Source: Amycolatopsis sp. MtRt-6
GTDB taxonomy: Bacteria > Actinomycetota > Actinomycetes > Mycobacteriales > Pseudonocardiaceae
Reading direction: 5' to 3'
DNA: 64,000 nucleotides
Assembly (NCBI RefSeq): GCF_017308975.1
Contig: NZ_JADWPD010000046.1
Coordinates: forward strand, 1 to 64,000
This document shows, piece after piece, positions 9,558 through 21,721 of the stretch; positions within the stretch are counted from its first letter, which is position 1; each line of letters starts with the position of its first letter. Both the position numbers and the translations under genes were made by a program. The notes beneath the pieces were generated by a model that saw nothing but the letters and a program-made list of their open reading frames with translations, was not told the DNA's origin and made no database searches.

Positions 9558-10102
9558 CGTGTCTGCTCCTCACCCGCGTACGCGGTGTCGGCGGCGACGA
9601 CCCCGGGCACAGCCAGCGCCAGCAACTGGGCGACGTGCCGGTCGGTGTCGTCGTCGTACTGGTCGGTGATGTCGGTGCCCGACGTCCGGGCGATCTCGGT
9701 GTCTTCCCGCGCGAGCATGCGGACGACGTCGCCGCGGGTGACGATCCCGACGACGGCCGAGCCGTCGACGATCGGCACCGCCCGGATCCGGGCGTCCACC
9801 AGGGCCTGGCACAGCTCGGCGACGTCGGTGCCGGTGCCCATCGCGGTGACGGGAGTGGTCATGACGTCGCCGACGGTCTTGCCGGCGGTGCTCTCGCGGG
9901 GTTCGCGGACATAGCGCGGATCGGCCGGGATGCGGCCGCGGATCAGGTCGGCCTCGGCGACGATGCCGACCAGGCCGCCGTCGTCGTCGACCACGGGCAG
10001 AGCGGTGAAGCCGTGCATGGACAGCCGCTCGGCCGCCTCCTTGGCCGAAGTCCACGGCTGCACGGTGATCACCGGCGAGGTCATCAGGTCGCGTGCGCGC
10101 AT
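9554..10102 (-). CDS. Tandem CBS-domain protein
   Basis: 182 residues with two CBS motifs (starting RARDLMTSPVITV at the N-terminus and VGDVMTTPVTAMG near residue 90) and no other domain. Such pairs form an adenosine-nucleotide-binding Bateman module. The start at 10102 is preferred because AAAGGA lies seven bases upstream and the first CBS begins immediately; an upstream in-frame ATG at 10129 adds only nine residues. It heads the CBS-USP-phosphoketolase operon and has a palindromic box about 80 bases upstream. Confidence 0.9.
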   Translation of the reverse strand: MRARDLMTSPVITVQPWTSAKEAAERLSMHGFTALPVVDDDGGLVGIVAEADLIRGRIPADPRYVREPRESTAGKTVGDVMTTPVTAMGTGTDVAELCQALVDARIRAVPIVDGSAVVGIVTRGDVVRMLAREDTEIARTSGTDITDQYDDDTDRHVAQLLALAVPGVVAADTAYAGEEQTR

Positions 10103-10178
10103 CGGAAGGTCCTTTCTGGTCACTTCCAAGCTAGAAAGCCGGGAACGTGGTGACCGCTGGCGTCGGTCACCGGTCGCG

Positions 10179-10192
10179 AGGACTTACGTCCC
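10179..10192. promoter_or_regulatory. Candidate DosR-like box
   Basis: AGGACTTACGTCCC matches the mycobacterial DosR core (GGGACT, two A/T bases, AGTCCC) at 12 of 14 positions and lies 77 bases upstream of the CBS-USP-xpk operon, reading on the minus strand. A related sequence with the same GCGAGGAC lead-in stands before the other USP operon at 13224. No DosR/DosS genes are in the window, so the regulator is inferred. Confidence 0.5.
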
Positions 10193-10201
10193 TTCTCGCG
10201 A

Positions 10202-10942
10202 TCACGTCCGCGGGGGCCGCACCACCGCCACCGGGCAGGGCGAGTGCGCGATCAGGGCCTGGCTGGTCGAGCCGAGCAGCATGCCGGTGAACCCGCCCCG
10301 GCCACGGCAGCCGACCACGACCAGCTGCGCGTGCTCGCCGCGCTCCAGCAGCGTCCGCACCGGCCGGCCGCGCGTGACCTCCAGCTCGATCGCCAGCTCC
10401 GGGTACTTGCGCTGCCAGCCCACAACCTGCTCGGCGAGCTTGACGCGCTCCGCCGCCGCGATCTCGGCCGGGTTCTCCGCCAACGGGTGCGGCCGCAGCA
10501 TGCCGTCAGCGACGACGTCGCTCCAGGTGTGCACCGCGACGAGCCCGATGCCGCGCAACCGCGCCTCCTCGCAGGCGAACGCGATCGCGGCCTCGCTGTC
10601 GGGCGAACCGTCGACGCCGACGACGACCGGCCCGGTGACCGGGGGCGGATCGTGCGGCTTCCGGCCGCGGACGACCACGATCGGGCAGTGCGTGTGGGCG
10701 GCCACGGCGACCGCGGTCGAACCGACCAGCAGCCCGGTGAAGCCGCCCAGTCCCCGCGAGCCCAGCACCAGCAGTTCGGCGTGCCGCGACTCCCGGACCA
10801 AGGCGGTGACGGCGCTCCACTCCCGGGCGGCCGTGGTGACGGACGCGGGGCTGTTCTTCGGCGACCGTCGGCACGTGGTCGCCGGCGGACGACGTACGGC
10901 GGTTCCTCTCCCGGAGTTCAGTGCACGACCACGACCGGGCAA
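10202..10942 (-). pseudogene. Universal stress protein lacking its N-terminal domain start
   Basis: The frame encodes the last third of a first USP domain (LVLGSRGLGGFTGLLVGSTA) and then a complete second domain (VVVGVDGSPDSEAAI to SRGRGG-type GCRGRGGFTGMLLGSTS). The first VGVDGS strand and about 75 residues that should precede it are missing. The upstream 40 codons (rich in R and P) do not look like a USP and overlap the end of the next gene by 25 bases. There is no ATG or GTG with a ribosome site; the frame opens with TTG. Either a deletion derivative or a shortened protein starting internally. The remaining domain keeps its ATP motif. Confidence 0.7.
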
Positions 10943-11520
10943 GCCGCGTGCGCGAGCAGGGCGTTGCCGGTCGACCCCAGGACGCCGCCGGCGACCGGGC
11001 CGCGGCCGCGGGTGCCGACGACGATCAGCCGCGCGTCGCCGGCCGCGGTCAGCAGAGCGCTGGACGCGACGCGGTCCCGGACCGCCTGTGCGGTGATGTC
11101 CAGCGCCGGGTACTTGCGGGCCCAGCCCGCGAGGTGGGCGTCCAGCTCGCGCTGCTCGGTGACCCCGATGTCCGCGAGCTCCGCCTCGGGCACCAGCGGG
11201 CCGTCGTGCCAGGCGTGCACGACGTGCACCGGCGCCCGCACCGCGGCGGCTTCCTCGATGGCGAACCGCAGAGCGTGCTCGCCGGAGCCCGACGGGTCGA
11301 CGCCGACGACGATCGGGCCGGTCCGCTCGGGCCGGTGCGCGGGCACGACCACGACCGGGCAGAACGCCCCGGCCGCCACCCGCAAGGCCACCGAACCGAT
11401 CACCGCGCCGCGCAGCCCACCGAGACCGTGCGAACCGAGGACGACGAGCGCCGCGCCGCCGGACTCGGCGAGCAGCAGATCGACGGCGAGCCCGAGCCGG
11501 ACCGACGTCTCGACCCGCAC
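10918..11520 (-). CDS. N-terminally truncated universal stress protein
   Basis: About 200 residues from the GTG at 11520. They comprise the second half of one USP domain (VLGSHGLGGLRGAVIGSVA) and one complete domain (VVGVDPSGSGEHA to VGTRGRGPVAGGVLGSTG). USP-like sequence continues in frame for about 28 codons upstream (LLRRAAEIARDQAPGVRV) until it meets the TGA that ends the CBS-BON gene in the same frame. The first 50-60 residues of the domain are therefore missing and the preceding gene abuts the cut. It may be expressed from the GTG or be a remnant. Confidence 0.65.
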   Translation of the reverse strand: MRVETSVRLGLAVDLLLAESGGAALVVLGSHGLGGLRGAVIGSVALRVAAGAFCPVVVVPAHRPERTGPIVVGVDPSGSGEHALRFAIEEAAAVRAPVHVVHAWHDGPLVPEAELADIGVTEQRELDAHLAGWARKYPALDITAQAVRDRVASSALLTAAGDARLIVVGTRGRGPVAGGVLGSTGNALLAHAACPVVVVH

Positions 11521-11604
11521 GCCCGGCGCCTGGTCACGGGCGATCTCAGCGGCGCGGCGAAGGAGTTCCTCCTGCGGGTCTCGGAGCCGGCACAGCTGCG
11601 CCGC

Positions 11605-12237
11605 TCAGGCGACGTCGTTCCAGACGTAGTCCAGGCGGTTGCGGACCTCCACCACCCCGGACAGCTCCTGGATCAGCCGCGTCACCGGGTCGATGTCGCT
11701 GCGCCGCTCCACGCGCCCCACGACCATCACGACCCCGGCCCGGACCTGCACGCGAACCCGGTCGGGCCCGAGGTCGAGCCGGTCACGCACGCGGTCGGTG
11801 ATCTCACGCTCGAGGTCGGCGTCGCCGCGGGTGAAGACCGCCACCAGATCGCGGCGGGACAGCACCCCCGCCACCTTCCCGCCCCGCAGCACGAACAGCC
11901 GGCGAACGCCGGTGCGCGCGAACTCCGCCGCGGCGGCGGCGAGCGTCGCCTCGGCGTCGATCGTGACGGCCGGGCTCGTCATCAGGTCCTTCGCCGTGCA
12001 CGCCGTCGCCTTGCGGGCCAGCCGGCGGTCACGCCACCGGGGCTTGCGGTCCTCCCACAGGTGCGGCAGCAAGTCGGCCTCGGAGACGACACCAACGAGC
12101 GCGCCCGTCTTGTCGAGGACACCGACCGCGCCGATCCCGTTGGCGGTCAGCAACTCGGCGATGTCCTTGAACGGCGTCTGCGGGGAAACAGTGATCGGGT
12201 CGGCGGTCATCACCGCGGACACCATTCCGGCGTTCAT
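11605..12237 (-). CDS. CBS-CBS-BON domain protein
   Basis: 210 residues. Two CBS motifs cover residues about 1-140 (VSAVMTADPITVSPQTP and AKDLMTSPAVTIDAEAT), and a BON domain covers about 145-205 (REITDRVRDRL, then VVMVVGRVERRSDID). Such CBS-BON proteins are typical members of actinobacterial hypoxia regulons, where the Bateman pair is thought to sense nucleotides and BON to contact membranes or polymers. The ATG at 12237 overlaps the USP stop upstream (ATGA). The downstream truncated USP follows in the same frame directly after this gene's TGA. Confidence 0.88.
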   Translation of the reverse strand: MNAGMVSAVMTADPITVSPQTPFKDIAELLTANGIGAVGVLDKTGALVGVVSEADLLPHLWEDRKPRWRDRRLARKATACTAKDLMTSPAVTIDAEATLAAAAAEFARTGVRRLFVLRGGKVAGVLSRRDLVAVFTRGDADLEREITDRVRDRLDLGPDRVRVQVRAGVVMVVGRVERRSDIDPVTRLIQELSGVVEVRNRLDYVWNDVA

Positions 12238-13124
12238 GTCCGGTTCTCCTTCTCGGTACGGACCACCATCACCGGGCACGACGCGTGATGCAGCAGAGCC
12301 TGACTCGTCGAACCCAGCACCAGCCCGGTGAAACCACCCCGGCCGCGGCTGCCGACCACGACCAGCTGCGCGCCGCGGCTCGCCGACAGCAACCGGGCCC
12401 GGGGCCTGTCGTGCTCGACCCGGCGCTCGACCTGGACGTCCGGGTACTTTTCCTGCCAGCCGGCGAGCCGCTCGGCCAGCAGCCGCCGGCCGGAGTCCTG
12501 AACGGCTTCGCCCTGGAAGGCGACGTTGCCGTCGCTGAACAGGCCGGCGGTGTCCCCGTCGTGCCAGGCGTACAGCGCGACGAGCGGAGCACCGCGGAGC
12601 GAGGCCTCCTCGAACGCCCAGGCGATCGCGGCCTCGCTCAGGGGGCTGCCGTCGACGCCGACGACCACCGGGCCGTCCACGGACTCGTTCCCGCGCACGA
12701 CCACGACCGGGCAGTGCGCCTTGGCGGCGAGGTCGACGTCGGGCGAGCCGCTGAACAGGCCCGCGATCGCGCCGACGGGCTCTCCGGTGACCAGGACCCG
12801 CGCCCGTGCCGAGACCTCCAGCAGGACGGGGATCGGCCCGCGATCACTGGCCTCGGTGGAGACGGCCGCTCCGGGAACGGCGGCTTCGAGGGTCGCCCGC
12901 GTCGTGCGCAGCAGCTCGCCGGCTTCGGCCCCCTTGACCGCGAGCCAGTCCGACGGCGGGTACATCTTTCCGCCGAACGCGGCGTCCTCGTAGCCGTACG
13001 CGGTGAAGACGAGCAGCGCCGCGTGCCGGCGAGCGGCTTCCCCGGCCGCCCACAACGCGGCCGCCGCGGCCGTTTCCGAACCGTCGACGGCGACGACGAC
13101 CGGCGGGTTTCCGGTTGTGCTCAT
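12234..13124 (-). CDS. Tandem universal stress protein
   Basis: 296 residues with two USP domains. The first (VVVAVDGSETAAAA) has a degenerate nucleotide loop: where G-2x-G-9x-GS is expected it reads GEPVGAIAGLFSGSPD. The second (VVVGVDGSPLSEAAI) keeps the canonical GSRGRGGFTGLVLGSTS. One ATP site may thus be weakened. The start at 13124 is followed by the usual short leader. It is the first gene of the USP/CBS-BON/USP operon on the minus strand and lies 100 bases from a box-like site. Confidence 0.92.
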   Translation of the reverse strand: MSTTGNPPVVVAVDGSETAAAAALWAAGEAARRHAALLVFTAYGYEDAAFGGKMYPPSDWLAVKGAEAGELLRTTRATLEAAVPGAAVSTEASDRGPIPVLLEVSARARVLVTGEPVGAIAGLFSGSPDVDLAAKAHCPVVVVRGNESVDGPVVVGVDGSPLSEAAIAWAFEEASLRGAPLVALYAWHDGDTAGLFSDGNVAFQGEAVQDSGRRLLAERLAGWQEKYPDVQVERRVEHDRPRARLLSASRGAQLVVVGSRGRGGFTGLVLGSTSQALLHHASCPVMVVRTEKENRT

Positions 13125-13223
13125 GACCTGTTTCCTCCGGGTTCCGGTGCGCGGACCACGCATCCGGCTCGAAGGTAGGGCTCGCCGGCGGGCGGACGCT
13201 GCGGCCGTTCGTCCCCGCACGCG

Positions 13224-13237
13224 AGGACCTTTGGCCG
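13224..13237. promoter_or_regulatory. Box related to the 10179 site, upstream of the USP operon
   Basis: AGGACCTTTGGCCG, preceded by GCG as at the 10179 site, is an imperfect palindrome (GGACC, two bases, TGGCC core). It matches the DosR core at only about 9 of 14 positions, so the shared lead-in and position (100 bases before the USP start codon) are the main support. Confidence 0.35.
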
Positions 13238-13281
13238 CTCTGCTTCAGGCGAGACGGCGGCCTGCGTCCATCACGAATTGA

Positions 13282-13305
13282 TGGATTGATAGAATCATCA
13301 ATCCA
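13282..13305. promoter_or_regulatory. ArsR-type operator
   Basis: A perfect 9-base inverted repeat (TGGATTGAT at 13282-13290 and ATCAATCCA at 13297-13305) with a six-base spacer abuts the AGGAGG ribosome site of the ArsR-family gene. Occupancy would block initiation, indicating autoregulation of the ArsR-SulP operon. Confidence 0.8.
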
Positions 13306-13315
13306 GGAGGTACTC

Positions 13316-13726
13316 ATGCCCGCCAGGTCCCGCACGACCGAGCCGCTCTACCGGATCAAAGCCGACCTGTTCAAGTGCCTCGCGCATCCGACCCGGATCC
13401 AGGTGCTGGAGGTGCTGGCCGCGGCCGGCGACGAGGGTGCCCCGGTGACGCGGCTGCTCGAAGTGACCGGCTGTGAAGCCTCCCAGCTGTCCCAGCACCT
13501 CGCGGTGTTGCGCCGTACCCGGGTCGTCACCTCGTCGCGGACCGGCAACGCCGTCGACTACTGGCTTGCCGAACCGCTCGTGGCCGAGCTGCTCGTGGTC
13601 GCGCGCGCTTTCCTGCTGGCCGGGCTGCACCCCGGTTCCGAGCAGCTGCGCGCGGCGCGCGAGCTGCCGTCGCTGCCCGGCGCGAGTCCCCAAGCCGTGC
13701 TCGACGCGATCGCGGCACGGGTGTGA
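13316..13726 (+). CDS. ArsR-family winged-helix regulator
   Basis: 136 residues with an ArsR/SmtB winged helix: LFKCLAHPTRIQVLEVL, then the recognition helix region ASQLSQHLAVLRR and the wing RTGNAVDYWL. One cysteine precedes AHPTR (FKCLAHP) and another lies before the recognition helix (TGCEASQ), so a thiol- or metal-based sensor is possible. ATG 13316 is chosen for the AGGAGG six bases upstream. The stop overlaps the SulP GTG by four bases, so it is translationally coupled to the transporter and almost certainly controls it through the operator overlapping its leader. Confidence 0.92.
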   Translation: MPARSRTTEPLYRIKADLFKCLAHPTRIQVLEVLAAAGDEGAPVTRLLEVTGCEASQLSQHLAVLRRTRVVTSSRTGNAVDYWLAEPLVAELLVVARAFLLAGLHPGSEQLRAARELPSLPGASPQAVLDAIAARV

Positions 13727-15408
13727 CCGCCCGCGACCTGCTGCCGGGCCGCGACGACTACGACCTGCGGCCGCCGGTGCTGCGCGCGGACCTGCTCGCC
13801 GGGGTCACGGTCGGTGTCGTCGCGTTGCCGCTGGCACTGGCCTTCGGGGTCAGCTCCGGCGCGGGACCGGCGGCGGGGCTGGTCACGGCCGTCGTGGCGG
13901 GGATCGTGGCCGCGGTGTTCGGCGGCTCCCCGGTCCAGGTGTCCGGGCCGACCGGTGCGATGGCCGTCGTCCTGGCCCCGATCGTCGCGGCCCACGGCGC
14001 GTCCTCGGTCGCTTTGGTCTCGATCCTCGGCGGTCTGGTCGTGCTCGTCGCGGGAGCCGCGCGGCTGGGCCGGCTGGTCGGCTACCTCCCGTGGCCGGTC
14101 GTCGAGGGCTTCACACTCGGCATCGCCTGCATCATCTTCCTGCAGCAGGTCCCCGCGGCCGTCGGCACCAGCGCGCCGCCGGGGAAGAACCCGCTCCTGG
14201 CCGCGGCCGGATCCGTCGCCCGTGCCGTGACCGGCGGCGGCCCGGCCGTCTGGACGATCGCGGCCGTGGTGCTGGTCGCCGTGCTCATGGTGGTGCTGCC
14301 CAAGCTGCACCGCGGCATACCGGCGTCCCTGCTCGCGGTCGCCGCGGCGACCGTCGCCGCCGAGGTCGTCCACGCGCCCCTGCCGCGGATCGGTGGCTTG
14401 CCGAGCACCCTGGCTCCGGCACTGCCGTCCTTCAGCCTCGGTGCCGTCGGCGACCTCACCGGAGCGGTCGTCGCGGTCGCCGCGCTGGCGGCGATCGAGT
14501 CCCTGCTTTCCGCTCGCGTCGCCGTGACGATGACCCGCGGCGGGCCACCGGTGGGGCCGACCCGCCCGAACCGCGAACTGGTCGGCCAGGGACTGGCCTC
14601 GATCGCCAGCGGGCTCTTCGGCGGTATGCCCGCCACCGGCGCGATCGCCCGCACCGCCGTCAACGTCCGCTCCGGCGCCCGGACCCGGCTGGCGGCCATC
14701 ACGCACGCCCTGGTGATCCTCGCGGTGATCTACGCCGCCACGGGGCTCGTGTCCCGGATCCCGCTGGCCGCGCTGGCCGGCGTCCTCATGGTCACCAGCC
14801 TGCGGATGGTGCCGTTCGGCACGATCCGCGAAGTCGTCCACGCGAGCCGCTCCAGCGCGGTCACCTTCGCCGTGACCGCGCTCGTGACCGTCGCGGCGGA
14901 CCTCATCCTCGCCGTCGAGGTCGGCCTGCTGGTCGCCGCGTTCTTCGCCCTGCGCCACCTCGCCGGCGCCGCCCACGCCCGCCGCGACCCGCTGCCCGGC
15001 CCCGCCGCCCCCGGCGACGAGCACATCGCGGTGTTCGGCTTCGAAGGCGCCCTGTTCTGGGGCGCCTCGGAGCGCATCGTCACCGAAATCGGCGGCACCG
15101 CCGACGACGTCCTCGTCGTCATCCTGCGGCTGTCCCGCCTGCACCTCCTCGACGCCACCGGCGCCAAAGCACTCGGCGAAGCGATCGAAGAACTGGAAGC
15201 CCGCGGCATCACCGTGCTGGTGAAGGGAATCCGGACGCACCACCGCCACCTGCTGACCGCCACCGGCGCCCTCGGCAAGCTCCGGCACGAGAACCACCTG
15301 TTCACCGACCTCGACGACGCGGCCGCCCACGCCCGCTCGCACGTGCGGCGCGCTCGGACACCCGATGCCACGGCCGTCGGTCCGGAAAGCCGGCCCAGGC
15401 TGCGCTGA
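13723..15408 (+). CDS. SulP-family anion transporter with STAS domain
   Basis: 561 residues. A 10-14 helix SulP transporter core occupies residues about 1-420, with the family signature VQVSGPTGAMAVVLAP in the third helix region and later MPATGAIARTAVNVRSGARTR. A cytoplasmic STAS domain follows (about 440-550, VVILRLSRLHLLDATGAKAL). Members move sulfate, bicarbonate or other anions by symport; substrate is not readable. The GTG start overlaps the ArsR stop. Pairing with an ArsR-type regulator is recurrent in actinomycetes and suggests thiol/sulfur or pH control (inference). Confidence 0.92.
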   Translation: MTARDLLPGRDDYDLRPPVLRADLLAGVTVGVVALPLALAFGVSSGAGPAAGLVTAVVAGIVAAVFGGSPVQVSGPTGAMAVVLAPIVAAHGASSVALVSILGGLVVLVAGAARLGRLVGYLPWPVVEGFTLGIACIIFLQQVPAAVGTSAPPGKNPLLAAAGSVARAVTGGGPAVWTIAAVVLVAVLMVVLPKLHRGIPASLLAVAAATVAAEVVHAPLPRIGGLPSTLAPALPSFSLGAVGDLTGAVVAVAALAAIESLLSARVAVTMTRGGPPVGPTRPNRELVGQGLASIASGLFGGMPATGAIARTAVNVRSGARTRLAAITHALVILAVIYAATGLVSRIPLAALAGVLMVTSLRMVPFGTIREVVHASRSSAVTFAVTALVTVAADLILAVEVGLLVAAFFALRHLAGAAHARRDPLPGPAAPGDEHIAVFGFEGALFWGASERIVTEIGGTADDVLVVILRLSRLHLLDATGAKALGEAIEELEARGITVLVKGIRTHHRHLLTATGALGKLRHENHLFTDLDDAAAHARSHVRRARTPDATAVGPESRPRLR

Positions 15409-15610
15409 AGCCGTACCCGTACCCGCGCATCGTCCTCCCCCGCTCGGTGTCCGAAGTGGACTGTGCCGTCCCGGCGACCACCGGGCCCGGCGGCTCGGAC
15501 CCGGTTCACTGCTGGTGACCTTGTGCTCTTTCGGAGCCCGGTCCACCCGGGAGATCCTCGAGCCGAGCCTTCCGATCCACAGCGTGCCGCGCCGCGGCAT
15601 GGGGGGAGAC

Positions 15611-16609
15611 ATGACTTCAGCCATCACGCCGGTCGGCCTGCTGGACTCCGATCAAGTGAAATCCGTGATCGGCGCCGCGGTGCTGGCCCCGTCCACGCAC
15701 AACACGCAGCCCTGGCGGTTCCGCTGCACCCCCGTGGGCCTCGAACTGCACGCGGACACCGAGCGCGCGCTTCCGGTCGTCGACGCCGACCAGCGGGAAC
15801 TGCTGCTCTCCTGCGGGGCCGCCTTGTTCAACCTGCGCACCGCCATCCACGCCCTCGGCGCCCACCCGGCCACGACGCTGCTCCCCCGGCGTGACGAGCC
15901 GAACCTGCTGGCCGTCGTCCGGCCCTTCGCCGCCCGCAAACCCGACCCGCGGCTGGTCGAGCTGGCCGGCGCGATCCCCCGCCGGCACACCAACCGCACG
16001 CCGTTCGAGAAGGCCGCCATCCCCCCCTCCGTGGTCACCAAGCTGCGCCACGCCGCCGAGATCGAGCAGGCCTGGCTGCCCCGGCTGGACGCCGTCCAGC
16101 TGGACCGGCTGCGGGAACTGGTCAACAAGAGCCACCACGCCCAGCTCGCCAACCCCGCCTTCGTCGCCGAATGGCGGTACTGGACCGGCCGCGACCGGGG
16201 CAGGCGCGACGGCGTCCCCGGCTGCGCCGCCGGAGCGATGCCCGCCGACGACGGTGGCTGGATCTTGCGCGACTTCGGGGCCGAACCCTCGGCCCGGCGC
16301 GGCCGGATCGACGAATCCGACCCACTGGTCGTGGTCATCGGCTCCTTCGACGACACCCGCCTCGACCAGCTCCGCGCCGGCCAAGCCATGCAGCGAGTGC
16401 TGCTGACCGCGACCGCCACCGGGCTCGACGCGTCGTTCATCTCCCAGCCGGTCGAAGTCGGCTCCGTCCGTGCCGAGCTGCGCGACCTGCTCGGCGGCGG
16501 ACTCTGGCCGCAGATCGTCCTGCGCCTGGGCCTGGGCAAGCCGGTGGCATGGACACCGCGCCGGTCGCTGGCCGACGTCCTGATCGAGCCGGACCGGCTC
16601 AGCGCCTGA
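15611..16609 (+). CDS. Acg-like (Rv2032-type) nitroreductase-fold protein
   Basis: 332 residues beginning MTSAITPVGLL. The N-terminal stretch AAVLAPSTHNTQPWRFR is the FMN-site signature of the Acg/NTR family, and the rest fits that family's divergent double nitroreductase fold. In Mycobacterium tuberculosis Acg is a hypoxia-regulon member thought to sequester flavin. A strong GGGGGGA purine tract precedes the ATG. It sits between SulP and a USP gene in the same orientation. Enzymatic activity is uncertain because Acg proteins often lack a usable substrate channel. Confidence 0.85.
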   Translation: MTSAITPVGLLDSDQVKSVIGAAVLAPSTHNTQPWRFRCTPVGLELHADTERALPVVDADQRELLLSCGAALFNLRTAIHALGAHPATTLLPRRDEPNLLAVVRPFAARKPDPRLVELAGAIPRRHTNRTPFEKAAIPPSVVTKLRHAAEIEQAWLPRLDAVQLDRLRELVNKSHHAQLANPAFVAEWRYWTGRDRGRRDGVPGCAAGAMPADDGGWILRDFGAEPSARRGRIDESDPLVVVIGSFDDTRLDQLRAGQAMQRVLLTATATGLDASFISQPVEVGSVRAELRDLLGGGLWPQIVLRLGLGKPVAWTPRRSLADVLIEPDRLSA

Positions 16610-16670
16610 TCACCAGGCGGCCGGACGGGTTTCCGGCAGGCGAACATCCGAACAGAGCTACGGGGAAGGA

Positions 16671-17560
16671 ATGACGATGACGGAACAGGGAGCGCGGCCG
16701 ATCGTGGTGGGGGTGGACGGTTCGACCGCCGCGACCCACGCGGTGAGCTGGGCCGCCCAGGAGGCGGTCCGGCGGGATCTGCCGCTGGTGATCGTCCACG
16801 CGTGCGTGCTGGTGCCGGTGGCCGTGCCGTACGCGGAGGGGCTGGTGCCCGCCTACCACCGCGCGCAGCTGGAATACGGCCGCGAATGGCTCGATGCGGC
16901 GGAAGCGGTGGCGCAGAAGGCCGCGCCGGACGTGCGGGTGAGCACGGACCTGGTCCGCGGCTGGGCGGCCGAGCAGCTGATCGCCCGCTCGGCGTCGGCG
17001 GAGCTCGTCGTGCTGGGGTCACGGGGCCTGGGCGGGTTCACCGGCTTGGTGGTGGGGTCGATCGCGGTGGCGGTGGCCACCTACGGCCATTGCCCGATCG
17101 TGGTGGTCCGCGGCGCCGACGCCCGGACCGAACCGCGCCACGACGGGCCGGTGGTCGTCGGCGTGGACGGGTCACCCACCAGCGCGGCGGCGATCCCGTT
17201 CGCCTTCCGCGCCGCCGCCTCGCGCGGGGTGCCGCTGGTCGCGGTGCACACCTGGCTGGACCTGCCACTGGGCGAGATCGGCGTGGACGAGGCCTGGAAC
17301 GCGATCGAGCGCGAGCACCGCGCGCTGGTCGGCGAGTGGCTCGCCCCGGCCCGGGCCGAGCACCCGGACGTGCCGGTGGAGGTCGTCGTCGCCCGGCACC
17401 GGCCCGCGCACACCCTGCTCGAACAGGCCGAGAACGCCCAACTGGTCGTGGTCGGCTCCCGCGGCCGGGGTGGCTTCCGCGGCCTGCTCCTGGGTTCCAC
17501 CAGCCACGCCCTCATCTACCACGCCGCCTGCCCGGTGGCCGTCGTCCCACCACCCCGGCC

Positions 17561-17564
<4 letters not shown>
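16671..17564 (+). CDS. Tandem universal stress protein
   Basis: 297 residues, two USP domains starting IVVGVDGSTAATHA and VVVGVDGSPTSAAA, each with an intact nucleotide loop (GSRGLGGFTGLVVGSIA and GSRGRGGFRGLLLGSTS). GGGGAAGGA precedes the ATG. Its stop overlaps the GTG of the cation ATPase (GTGA), so the pair is co-translated; a USP coupled to a P-type pump suggests energy- or stress-dependent control of ion transport (inference). Confidence 0.93.
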
Positions 17565-20320
<2,756 letters not shown>

Positions 20321-21721
20321 GAGCCTGTGTCAGGCGCTCCGCGTCCCGGCCCGTCCAGGCGACATACCCGTCCGGGCGCAGCAGGACCGCCGGTGTGCCG
20401 AGGTCGTGCGTGACGACGTCGACGCCGTCCTTCCAGTCCGCCGCCGCGTCGGCCAGCGCCGCCGCGGCCGGGGCGACCAGGAGCACCGGGCGGCCCGGGT
20501 GCAGCAGCTCGGCGACCGTCCGCTCGCCGAGCCGGAAGTTCGGCAGGAACTCGCCGTCCGGGCCGTAGCGGACGCCCTGCCCGGTGATCCGGTCGCTGAG
20601 CAGCCGGTTGGCCTCCGGGACCGCCAGCAGGTCGCCGAGGAGTTCGCGCAGCGGCTCGAACTCCGGCCCCGGCCGCATCAGCGCGGCCTGCGCGCGGGTG
20701 TTGGCGATGACGGCTTCGGCGACCGGGTGCCGCTCCGCGTGGTAGGTGTCGAGGAGCGTGTCCGGGGCGGTGCCGGCGACGACCATCGCGAGTTTCCAGC
20801 CGAGGTTGATCGCGTCCTGCAGCCCGAGGTTGAGGCCCTGGCCGCCGAGCGGCGCGTGCACGTGGGCCGTGTCGCCGGCGAGCAGCAGCCTGCCGTGGCG
20901 GTAGCGGTCGGCCAGCCGGGTGAAGTCGCTGAACCGGCCGAGGAACGTCGCGTCGCTCATCGGCACGTCGTGACCGAGGATGCGGGACGCGGCCGCGCGC
21001 AGTTCCTCGAGCGTGACCGGGGCGCCGCGCTCGGGCAGCGGCTCGGTGAACTCGTGGGTCAGGATCCGGCTGTGCCCGGCCGGGTTCGGGTTGATCAGCG
21101 TCCAGCCGGACGGCCCGTGCGTCCAGCCGCCGGGCACCCGCGCCGGGTCACCCAGGCGGGCCAGGCCGAGGAGGCCGGCGAAGGTCGCCGGGTGGGTCGT
21201 CCCGGTGATCCCGGCCGCCTCGCGGACGGTGCTGCGGGCGCCGTCGCAGCCCACGACGTAGTCGCCGGTCAGTTCGCCGCGGTCGGTGGTGACGGTGACG
21301 CGGTCGCCGTCGTCGCGGACGCCGGTGACCTGGTGCCCGCGCAGGACCTCCACGCCGGACGAGCGTGCCCGCGCCTCGAAGAACCGCTCGATGGCGGACT
21401 GGGACTGGCCGATCATCGGCGGCCCTTCGAGGGCGGGCGACTCCAGCGTCAGCACCGGGCGGCCGCCGAAGTGGAACGGGACTTCGACGACGGCGTCCGG
21501 CTCGGACGGCGGGTCCGGCACGGGCAGGTACCCGCAGCGCAGCAAGGACTGCGTGGTGCGCGCGTGCAGGGTGCCCGCGCGCGGTTCGTCGTGGGTGGTG
21601 GTCAGTTTTTCGACGACGGTGGCCGCCACGCCGCGGCGGCCGAGCTCGGCGGCCAGCAGCATGCCGACCGGCCCGCCGCCGGCGACGATCACGCGGGGCA
21701 TGGTCCCTCCCGTGCGGTGCC

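Noticed and set aside
10918..12237. CBS-BON-USP readthrough fusion as the intended product
   Set aside because: The frames are continuous apart from a TGA, but the BON domain is complete and there is no recoding signal; truncation of the USP is simpler.
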